Shown in pieces: positions 1 to 5,066 of a stretch of DNA of 5,066 bases. Numbering within the stretch: the stretch's first letter is position 1; each line of letters begins with the position of its first letter. The stretch comes from CAITUY01 sp964611575. GTDB lineage: Bacteria > Verrucomicrobiota > Kiritimatiellia > CAIKKV01 > CAITUY01. The stretch is taken from positions 1-5,066 of the forward strand of contig CAZTAJ010000207.1 of assembly GCA_964611575.1 (NCBI GenBank), given 5' to 3'. The translations under genes and the position numbers were made by a program. The notes under the pieces are model-generated. The model saw only the letters and a program-made list of their open reading frames with translations. It was not told where the DNA came from and did no database searches.

Positions 1-238
1 TCGTATCAACGTTGATGTCATACGCGATCTTCAGCACACCGTCCGCGTCCGACAGCTCCACCTTGTCCCCCGGCGCGGACTGTACCGTCCATTGGGATGC
101 GGGCAGGACTGCGACATCCTGCGCGGCGGCAGGCGCAACCGCCAAGACGCTCAACAACATGGCGCCTATCAGGAACGCACCGCACGTGCCGTTACGACGA
201 TGCCCGACCTTTCGATTAACCGTTGATCCGCTATGCAT
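1..238 (-). CDS. N-terminal part of an exported protein of unknown function (cut by window edge)
   Basis: The frame opens with ATG at 238-236 and stays open for 79 codons to the left edge, so only the N-terminus is visible. An AGGAGG sits 5 nt before the ATG, which fixes the start. Residues 1-20 are polar and basic (R9, K10, R14, R15). Residues 21-36 are hydrophobic (AFLIGAMLLSVLAVAP), followed by AAAQD, a good signal peptidase I site near residues 39-41. The protein is therefore probably exported. The mature start (QWTVQSAPGDKVELSDADG, then VLKIAYDIN) has the alternating pattern of a beta-sandwich and resembles the N-terminal carbohydrate-binding modules often found on secreted glycosidases. 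That family assignment is inference from about 40 residues. It lies downstream of the GH71-like gene on the same strand, separated by 231 nt that hold a palindromic element, and may be a third enzyme of the same locus. The gene call is firm; the function is not known. Confidence 0.85.
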   Translation of the reverse strand, partial: MHSGSTVNRKVGHRRNGTCGAFLIGAMLLSVLAVAPAAAQDVAVLPASQWTVQSAPGDKVELSDADGVLKIAYDINVDT

Positions 239-242
239 GGTC

Positions 243-250
243 CCCTCCTC
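243..250 (-). promoter_or_regulatory. Ribosome binding site of the left-edge gene
   Basis: On the minus strand the sequence GAGGAGGGGACC runs directly into the ATG at 238. The AGGAGG core (244-249) is a full Shine-Dalgarno match at 5 nt spacing and decides the start of the left-edge gene. Confidence 0.8.
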
Positions 251-287
251 TTTTTTGACGTAGCCCAATTTAGGAGACATTTTCACT

Positions 288-339
288 GGCGTCCCATGGG
301 GACGCCGAGGCTGAAGCGGTTTAGGCTGTAGGCTGAAGG
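288..339 (+). repeat. Left arm of inverted repeat, with perfect GC hairpin and heptamers
   Basis: The arm begins with a perfect 8-bp stem and 3-nt loop, GGCGTCCC-ATG-GGGACGCC (288-306). Heptamers follow: GGCTGAA (309-315), a degenerate 8-mer (316-323), GGCTGTA (324-330) and GGCTGAA (331-337). Aligned with the reverse complement of 407-457, 17 of 19 hairpin positions match, as do about 22 of 27 aligned positions in the heptamer part outside a short gapped block. Confidence 0.75.
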
Positions 340-406
340 TCAATGCGAACAAACGCGGAAACGATGAATCGTAAATGCCTTTAAGCGCAACTGAGCCAAT
401 GGATTT

Positions 407-457
407 CCTACAGTCTACAGCCTATAGCCTACAGTCTTGGCGGCCCTATGGGACGCC
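407..457 (-). repeat. Right arm of inverted repeat, with GC hairpin and heptamers
   Basis: Read on the minus strand this arm starts with GGCGTCCC-ATA-GGGCCGCC (457-439), an 8-bp stem with one mismatch. It continues through a heptamer run and ends in GG, just as the left arm does. The hairpin begins 12 nt after the GH71-like stop codon. It could form in the mRNA just past that gene and shield its 3' end, but no U-run follows it, so it is not a classic intrinsic terminator. Confidence 0.75.
409..436 (-). repeat. Four tandem heptamers, consensus GRCTRTA
   Basis: On the minus strand the units are GACTGTA (436-430), GGCTATA (429-423), GGCTGTA (422-416) and GACTGTA (415-409), with no spacer. The left arm contains diverged copies of the same units in inverted order. 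The 7-bp period does not code for a protein here. Confidence 0.8.
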
Positions 458-469
458 ACTGAGACATTT

Positions 470-2893
470 TCATCGTGCCCCATCCTTTCCATCGTTCTGC
501 AATTCGACGTTCAACGTGCTGAAGGTCAGTACCGCATGCTCATTGTGCGGCGGCGGGACGGTGGCCACCAGGTAGAGGCGGTCTCCCGGCTGCACTTCGA
601 TGCCCTCGACCGTCCCTTTACCGCCCTGCCGCGGGATGAACTCCCAGCGGGCGAGTTCGCGCTGGGGACGGCTGTGCTCCAGCGTGACGATCACCGGATT
701 GTTTTCATTGTCCTTTAGATTTGCGCCATCGGTCGCCCATGAGAATTTGACTCTCCCCGACACCGGGCTTTCCCAGGCGAGGACTCTGAGGCAGTTAAGA
801 CCGGTCTGTAGGGTGAACCGGTAGTTTTGCTGCTTCCCTTCGCCCGCGCCTTCCGTGCGCCATTCATGCCTGAACTCGCCGAGCCGCGCATATGGCGATG
901 GCGTGTTCCACCAAGCGGCGAAGACGCAACTCGACAGGGCATCTCCGGGTTGCCAGCCAAACCGCTCGCAGGCCCAGTAATTGCCGTCGTGGGCGATCGG
1001 CAGCTCCATCGAGTACTTGTGCAGGTAGTGCCAGACCGGGGTGCCGAACTCGTCCACGTCGGGATTAAAACTGAACGGGCGTCCCTGGCGTTTGAGCATG
1101 TCCCACGTGTATCCCGCCGTGTAGCTGGCCGCTTTTGTGGGGTCGCGTTGGGCCAGATATTCCTCCAGGTTGCTCTTCCCGTCGCCGTCGGGGTCGGCCT
1201 TGGGATCCGCCGCCGCGGCCGAAGGCCAGTCCGCCAGCGATTTCCCGAACCAATACATCTCGAACCAGTTGGGCAGGCCGTCGCCGTCCAGGTCGCCGTA
1301 TTCGCCGCGCTGGATCGGGGCGGGCGATGTCTCGCCGAAGTCGGCCTTCCAGTGCCGCAGATCCTCCGAGGAGACGCAGACCATGCTGTGTTGCTCACGG
1401 TAGGGTCGGTCGGTCACCGGTTCGGGGCTTTCCAGCCGGACTGCCACCTTCCCGCCGCGCAACACTTCGGCGGCGACCGGCCCGGGCTGGAGCGGCACTT
1501 GCTTCCACGACAGTCCCGCAGGCGCCTCCCAGCTCTCCGGCCGCCCTGGCAGGCGCACGGTGGCAGGTTTGGTCAGGATGGTCAACACCTCCAGTACGTT
1601 GGGGACGTTCCGCAGGCGGGCGCGGGATCCGAAGGGATACGTGGGCAGCTCATGGGCGTATTTGGGGTAGATCAGATAGACTTTGTCGTGATCGGTTTTG
1701 GGCTCCTTCCCGGTCTTCCACCATTGTGCGTAGTAGGCGGTCAGGTCAATGATGCCATAACGGGTGTCGCTGGTCGGAGCGAGCATGGTGTTTTCGGTGT
1801 AGTCGTTCCAGGTCCAGAATTGCAGCAGAGTGGATTGGTTCTCGCGCGCCCGTTCCCAGCAACCCCGGATCCGGTCGGAGCCGGGACTCAACTCGAAGAT
1901 GCTCCAAAGGATGGTTTCGACTTGGTAGCCCATCGGCTGAGACCACTCGGCCCCCTTGGCGCGGACGGCCTGCGCCATGGCTCCATTCACTCCTTCGTAT
2001 CCGGGGATATTGACTCCGACTGCATCAAAGGACTCCGCCAGCACGCCGACGGCGTCGTTGAGCGTGAAGGGGCGTTCCGGCGGCGGTGTGATCGGATGCT
2101 GCGTGCCGTGACCAAAGGCCCCCATGTCGAAATGGAAGTACATCGGCGTCTTGAACTTCTCTTCGAGGAAGGTGAAGCCGCTGCGGTAGGTGCGCCACCC
2201 CTCCGGCGTCATGCGGAAGGCCGCGTAGGTGCCTATTTCCTTGTCCTTCCACTCCGGCCGCTGCGACCATTCCTTGACGCCGGTTCCATGGTGGAGGCCC
2301 TGGAAGACCGAGTTGTAGCCGAAGAAAAGCACTTTGCCGTCGCGGCGCGCCAGCTTGGGGCTGGTTCCGTGCTTCGTCAGGAGGTACTCGACCACGGCGG
2401 GGTTGTCGCCAGCGTTGTCCAGGCACCAGGTGATTTCGAACGGATAATCCTTCTCCTCGCAGACCTTGAACATCGCATCCATAAACTCGAACGCCTGGGG
2501 CTTCGGAAGCGGAAGCACATCGAAGGCGAAGCCGTCGATGCCCGCCCGCAGCGCGCGGCGGATTTCCAGGTCGGCGGACTCCTCGGCCTTCAAGCCGTCA
2601 ACACCGTCCGGTAGCAGCGGAAGGGCCCGCGCCCGGCCGCCGAAGGCATAGTCCATGAGAGTGGAATCATGGCGGATCTTCGGGGCTTCATGCCCGAGAG
2701 AATAAATCGGCGACAGGCCATACATGCCGATGGGGTAGCAGACCATGTAATGCGCGAAGATCTTCTTCGGGCGCTCGTCGAGTTTGGCGCGCCGCGCCGC
2801 CCACTGCTGCTCCACGCCCGGATCGTCGGCGGCCTCGCAGATTCCTGGGATGACGACGACCGCCGCCAGCAACAAAAGACAGAGTATTCTCAT
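470..2893 (-). CDS. Secreted GH71/GH99-like glycoside hydrolase with DxDxDG calcium-binding-type repeats
   Basis: From ATG 2893 the product is 807 residues. Residues 1-21 form a signal peptide (MRILCLLLLAAVVVIPGICEA), with no good lipobox. Residues 44-395 match the GH71 (endo-1,3-alpha-glucanase-like) and GH99-type TIM barrel: FAHYMV at 46-51, AGIDGFAFDVL at 117-127, ITWCLDNA at 154-161, YFHFDMGAF at 252-260 and FWTWNDYTENTMLAP at 359-373. The last resembles the conserved WND/WNE segment late in these barrels. Two acidic loops, DLDGDG (534-539) and DPDGDG (567-572), each followed by a short helix (PNWFEMYWFG; SNLEEYLAQRDP), resemble thrombospondin type-3 or EF-hand-like calcium repeats. Residues 600-807 are probably beta-rich and unrecognised. 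Family fit is good; substrate (alpha-1,3-glucan or another glycan) is unproven. The start is uncertain: in-frame ATGs lie at 2977, 2971, 2926, 2899 and 2893. I chose 2893 because it puts the signal peptide first and lies 9 nt after AAAGAGG. The gene follows the GH42-like gene in an apparent operon. Confidence 0.85.
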   Translation of the reverse strand: MRILCLLLLAAVVVIPGICEAADDPGVEQQWAARRAKLDERPKKIFAHYMVCYPIGMYGLSPIYSLGHEAPKIRHDSTLMDYAFGGRARALPLLPDGVDGLKAEESADLEIRRALRAGIDGFAFDVLPLPKPQAFEFMDAMFKVCEEKDYPFEITWCLDNAGDNPAVVEYLLTKHGTSPKLARRDGKVLFFGYNSVFQGLHHGTGVKEWSQRPEWKDKEIGTYAAFRMTPEGWRTYRSGFTFLEEKFKTPMYFHFDMGAFGHGTQHPITPPPERPFTLNDAVGVLAESFDAVGVNIPGYEGVNGAMAQAVRAKGAEWSQPMGYQVETILWSIFELSPGSDRIRGCWERARENQSTLLQFWTWNDYTENTMLAPTSDTRYGIIDLTAYYAQWWKTGKEPKTDHDKVYLIYPKYAHELPTYPFGSRARLRNVPNVLEVLTILTKPATVRLPGRPESWEAPAGLSWKQVPLQPGPVAAEVLRGGKVAVRLESPEPVTDRPYREQHSMVCVSSEDLRHWKADFGETSPAPIQRGEYGDLDGDGLPNWFEMYWFGKSLADWPSAAAADPKADPDGDGKSNLEEYLAQRDPTKAASYTAGYTWDMLKRQGRPFSFNPDVDEFGTPVWHYLHKYSMELPIAHDGNYWACERFGWQPGDALSSCVFAAWWNTPSPYARLGEFRHEWRTEGAGEGKQQNYRFTLQTGLNCLRVLAWESPVSGRVKFSWATDGANLKDNENNPVIVTLEHSRPQRELARWEFIPRQGGKGTVEGIEVQPGDRLYLVATVPPPHNEHAVLTFSTLNVELQNDGKDGAR

Positions 2894-2906
2894 CGTCATT
2901 TTCCTC
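2887..2906 (-). repeat. Downstream copy of 20-bp start-site repeat
   Basis: On the minus strand this reads GAGGAAAATGACGATGAGAA and contains part of the Shine-Dalgarno sequence, the two ATGs at 2899 and 2893, and the first codons of the signal peptide. It is identical over exactly 20 bp to 2965-2984; the bases on both sides differ. Confidence 0.9.
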
Positions 2907-2909
2907 TTT
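2903..2909 (-). promoter_or_regulatory. Ribosome binding site for the signal-peptide start of the GH71-like gene
   Basis: AAAGAGG lies 3 nt before ATG 2899 and 9 nt before ATG 2893. The match to anti-Shine-Dalgarno is weaker than in the upstream copy (AAGGAGG at 2981-2987). The spacing favours 2893 over 2899. Confidence 0.6.
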
Positions 2910-2964
2910 GGATTTGTTTGACTCATTGCGGTTGTTTTATCTGCGTTCTGGTTTCCATAACGTG

Positions 2965-2984
2965 TTCTCATCGTCATTTTCCTC
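2965..2984 (-). repeat. Upstream copy of 20-bp start-site repeat, overlapping the GH42-like stop
   Basis: This is the same 20 bases as 2887-2906, offset by 78 bp (26 codons), so both copies are in one frame. It contains ATGA at 2977-2974, where ATG overlaps the TGA stop of the GH42-like gene, and a second ATG at 2971. Initiation here would add a polar 26-residue leader (MTMRTRYGNQNADK, then TTAMSQTNPKRK) ahead of MTMRILC. Confidence 0.9.
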
Positions 2985-5066
2985 CTTCGGTTACGCCTTC
3001 CGGCATGCGGAACATGTTCCATGAACCCCAGTCGCCAGACTGGCTCTTCGGCAGCATGCGGATGACCTTGAGCGGTGAGTAGCCTTTCTCGAACCGCAGC
3101 GGCAGGCCGTTCTCGCGCAGCTCCTTGCCGGTGTAGACGCCGAGCTTTTGGTCGGACACGAGTTCATCGAGGAAGAACTCGCCGTCGGGGGTGGCGGTGA
3201 GTTTCTGAGTGTATTGCCCGGGCTTGTCCTGGTAGAACAGCGCATAGTTGCGTTTGAGGGATTCGCTGCGCGCCTCGAGGGCGTCCGGTATCGGACTGCC
3301 GCGGCGCGGGTCGTTGACGCCCGCCCATTCGGCCGCGCGGACCAGCATGCCGCGGTAGTAGTCGGGCCGGTAGTTCGGGATTCCCCAGAAGACGATCACC
3401 TCGCCGTTGCCGACCTTGTGCAGGGAGACGGCGGTTGAGCCCGAAGTGAAGCGGGCCAGTTCCGTGCCGTCGGAGACGCGGTTCTCCTTGTAGTAGCCGA
3501 AATAGTCGGTCTCGGAGATCCACTTGAACGGCCAGTCGAAGAAGTTGCCCAGCAGCTTGGGATCGGCGACCTCGCGGCGCATCTGGCCGAGGGTGAAGAA
3601 CTTGAGCGTGGCGTCCTTGGTGAAGAGCGGCCCGTCAGCCACGGCCCTGGCCTCGACCTCCGTCTCGATCTGCTCGTATGCGCCCTTTGGCGGGGCGATG
3701 CCGAGCTTTTTCAGGAGCTGGAACGGCTCCTTGCCCAGTTCCGGACTGTAGGAACCGGTGTTGGCCGCGATGATCATCTTCGCGCCGCCGCGGACGAGTC
3801 GGTCGAGGGTGGTGATGTTCTCCAGGCTCATGACCTCGTCCAGGAGGTTGGGCATCACGAGCTTGTAAGGCTCCTTGCGGTCCGGCCTGAAGGGCTCAGA
3901 TGTGACCGAGTCCGTCTTGAGCAGCGCGAGCCAGCGGGAGAGGTCGTCGCGCCGGGCTCCGAACGTGGTGCGATGTTTGCAGTAGAGGGTGACCGGATCC
4001 ACGAGCGTCGCGACTTCTGCGGGCGGATCGAGGACGACGGCCGTGTGCAGTTCGCGCCAGAGGGGTTTGAGCTTCTCCATGCGGTCGTAGGCGTAGCGGC
4101 CGCCGAAGTGCGGCAGCAGTTCCTGGCTTCCCTCGCCAAAGTAGAGGTGGATATTCATGCCGCCGCCGCCCGCTTCGGCGAACATCACGAAGGTCGAGAT
4201 GTCGAGTATCCAGGGTCCGTAGGCGGCCCATCTTGTAGGATGGTGCGGCTCGGTGAGCGTGCCGGTGCCCTTGGCCCAGGCGTTGCGCAGTGCACCGGAG
4301 TATTCGAGGAAGTGCGAGCCGCCGTTGTGGAAGAAGTCCACTTCGCCGCAGAGATCCTCCTGCCCTCCGAACATCGTGATTACCCGTTTCGGGTCATAGG
4401 CGCGTATGCCCCTGACAGCGCGGCGGCCCCAGGAGCCGGCCAGTTCGTCCTTGAAGCGGCAGAAGTCCATCCAGGCGACGCGCAGGTCGGGGAGCGTCCC
4501 GGTGCGGAAGTCCGGCAGTGGCGGCTTCACTTCGTCCCAGCTTGCGAAATTCGCAGACCAGCGCTGGTTGAGGCCGGCCAAATCGAGCTTCAATGTTTTC
4601 TGAAGGTACTTGCGGAACGCGGGCCCGTTGCAGGCCTCGTAGCCGGCGGTCTCGCCGATCCAGGGGCGGTCGAGCGTGGTCATCTCGCCGCCGATCTGGT
4701 AGATCAGGTAGCCCTGGAAGGCGGGATGCGCGCGGTAGCGGTCGTACAGTGCCTTGTAGGAGCGCTCCCAGCAGTCGAGGAAACGCTCGTCGCTCACCGA
4801 AAATGCACCATAGAATGGATGACCGTAGAGAACCGTGCCGTCAAAGTTGCGTTGGCGGCTGTAGGGCTGCCAGAGGAAACGGCAGGCCTGGTCGATGTGA
4901 GAGAAGCGGATGGTCATCGACATGGCATAGTCGGCGGCCAGATCCATCATGCGGTCGAGCATGGCGAAGTCATAGACCCCGGGCAGAGCTTCAAACTGAG
5001 CGGTGTCGATACCGTAGGTCGTGTTCGGCGCCAGCGCCGAGGCGTTCTCCAGATAGGTTCGGAACT
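2974..5066 (-). CDS. GH42-like glycoside hydrolase (beta-galactosidase-type), N-terminus beyond window
   Basis: The frame is open from the right edge to TGA at 2976-2974, giving about 696 visible codons; the true start is not in the window. Numbering from the internal Met at 4962 as 1, the residues just before it (TAQFEALPGVYDF) and residues 1-20 match the GH42 barrel segment in which a pattern like FEP.EG.YDF precedes a helix. The proposed acid/base is E93 in YQIGGE (codon 4686-4684) and the nucleophile E238 in TLTEPHHPTRW (codon 4251-4249). The stretch FRKYLQK...LNQRWSANFASWDEVKPP (116-148) and the DFCRFKDELA helix are typical of GH42. Residues about 309-555 resemble the glutamine-amidotransferase-like trimerisation domain, including YKLVMPNLLDEVM and LVRGGAKMIIAANTG. 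The rest is a probable beta-sandwich tail. GH42 enzymes remove terminal beta-galactose; arabinosides and fucosides also occur in the wider group. The usual Asn before the acid/base Glu is Gly here, so specificity is uncertain. The stop overlaps the possible start of the GH71-like gene. Confidence 0.85.
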   Translation of the reverse strand, partial: FRTYLENASALAPNTTYGIDTAQFEALPGVYDFAMLDRMMDLAADYAMSMTIRFSHIDQACRFLWQPYSRQRNFDGTVLYGHPFYGAFSVSDERFLDCWERSYKALYDRYRAHPAFQGYLIYQIGGEMTTLDRPWIGETAGYEACNGPAFRKYLQKTLKLDLAGLNQRWSANFASWDEVKPPLPDFRTGTLPDLRVAWMDFCRFKDELAGSWGRRAVRGIRAYDPKRVITMFGGQEDLCGEVDFFHNGGSHFLEYSGALRNAWAKGTGTLTEPHHPTRWAAYGPWILDISTFVMFAEAGGGGMNIHLYFGEGSQELLPHFGGRYAYDRMEKLKPLWRELHTAVVLDPPAEVATLVDPVTLYCKHRTTFGARRDDLSRWLALLKTDSVTSEPFRPDRKEPYKLVMPNLLDEVMSLENITTLDRLVRGGAKMIIAANTGSYSPELGKEPFQLLKKLGIAPPKGAYEQIETEVEARAVADGPLFTKDATLKFFTLGQMRREVADPKLLGNFFDWPFKWISETDYFGYYKENRVSDGTELARFTSGSTAVSLHKVGNGEVIVFWGIPNYRPDYYRGMLVRAAEWAGVNDPRRGSPIPDALEARSESLKRNYALFYQDKPGQYTQKLTATPDGEFFLDELVSDQKLGVYTGKELRENGLPLRFEKGYSPLKVIRMLPKSQSGDWGSWNMFRMPEGVTEGGK
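2981..2987 (-). promoter_or_regulatory. Strong ribosome binding site before the coupled upstream start
   Basis: AAGGAGG is a full Shine-Dalgarno match within the last codons of the GH42-like gene. It lies 3 nt before ATG 2977 and 9 nt before ATG 2971. It is stronger than the site beside the signal-peptide start, so ribosomes could well load here and make an N-terminally extended GH71-like protein or reinitiate downstream. Confidence 0.6.

Larger units (their letters stand above)
274..472. repeat. Palindromic MITE-like or repeat element with 12-bp flanking direct repeats
   Basis: Bases 274-285 and 461-472 are the identical 12-mer GAGACATTTTCA in the same orientation. Between them lies an imperfect inverted repeat of about 52 bp (arms 288-339 and 407-457) around a 67-nt spacer. 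Direct repeats outside inverted ends are the usual geometry of a small non-autonomous insertion with a target-site duplication. A 12-bp duplication would be long, however, and 2-3 bases (CT on the left, ACT on the right) separate the direct repeats from the arms. The element carries no gene. If one 12-mer and everything between the copies (187 bp) were removed, the gap between the GH71-like stop and the next start would shrink from 231 to 44 nt. The alternative is a regulatory or mRNA-processing structure built from a motif common in this genome. The spacer also holds a short palindrome, ACGAT-GA-ATCGT (361-372). Confidence 0.6.

Noticed and set aside
340..406. Promoter for the left-edge gene within the element spacer
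   Set aside because: The spacer is less GC-rich than its surroundings. The best minus-strand pair I could find, TTGGCT and TACGAT, is separated by 20 nt and matches poorly, so no promoter is called.
439..457. Intrinsic terminator after the GH71-like gene
   Set aside because: There is a GC hairpin 12 nt past the stop, but the following minus-strand bases are AAGACTGTAGG with no T-run. The left hairpin (288-306) also lacks one on either strand.
274..472. CRISPR array or tRNA-like gene in the repeat-rich intergenic region
   Set aside because: The repeats are 7-bp tandem units and one inverted pair. There are no spacers of even length between identical repeats of 25-40 bp, and no cloverleaf can be drawn.
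715..1398. A 227-codon minus-strand frame overlapping the GH71-like gene
   Set aside because: It is an out-of-frame shadow, rich in R, T, S and P, with no start context or recognisable domain, and it lies inside the well-supported reading frame.
827..2614. A 595-codon open frame on the plus strand
   Set aside because: It lies wholly antisense to the GH71-like gene and its composition (rich in G, R, V, H and P) shows no domain. In GC-rich genes the antisense frame often stays open by chance. The minus-strand frame has a signal peptide, family motifs and repeats.

Overview
The window is a GC-rich stretch of bacterial DNA with all three genes on the minus strand, read from the right edge to the left edge. 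It looks like part of a carbohydrate-degradation locus. In transcription order it holds: (1) the 3' part of a GH42-like glycoside hydrolase whose start lies beyond base 5066; (2) a complete secreted GH71/GH99-like glycoside hydrolase with calcium-binding-type DxDxDG repeats and a C-terminal accessory region; (3) the first 79 codons of another exported protein, cut off by the left edge. The DxDGDG...EYL..RDP repeat style, the AGGAGG-type ribosome binding sites and the pairing of unusual secreted hydrolases suggest a member of the Planctomycetes-Verrucomicrobia-Chlamydiae group (Verrucomicrobiota, Kiritimatiellota, Lentisphaerota or Planctomycetota). This is inference from style; no phylogenetic marker is present.

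Region by region: bases 1-238 encode a signal peptide and the start of a mature domain. Bases 239-469 are intergenic and dominated by a palindromic element: two roughly 52-bp inverted arms (288-339 and 407-457), each with a GC hairpin and a run of heptamers of GRCTRTA type. The arms are flanked by identical 12-bp direct repeats (274-285 and 461-472). The right direct repeat contains the stop codon of the GH71-like gene. Removing the element and one repeat copy would leave a 44-nt, operon-like gap, so it may be an insertion. Bases 470-2893 encode the GH71-like enzyme. Bases 2887-2984 hold a duplicated 20-bp ribosome-binding-site and start-codon module, which gives the GH71-like gene two alternative in-frame starts. 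The upstream start overlaps the GH42-like stop codon (ATGA). Bases 2974-5066 encode the GH42-like enzyme.

The likely joint role is breakdown of an alpha- or beta-linked polysaccharide or its oligosaccharides outside the cytoplasm or in the periplasm. The GH71-like enzyme would act as an exported glucanase-type hydrolase and the GH42-like enzyme on smaller galactosides or related glycosides. The substrates cannot be read from the sequence. The two parts that most deserve a second look are non-coding or regulatory: the palindromic element and the duplicated start module.
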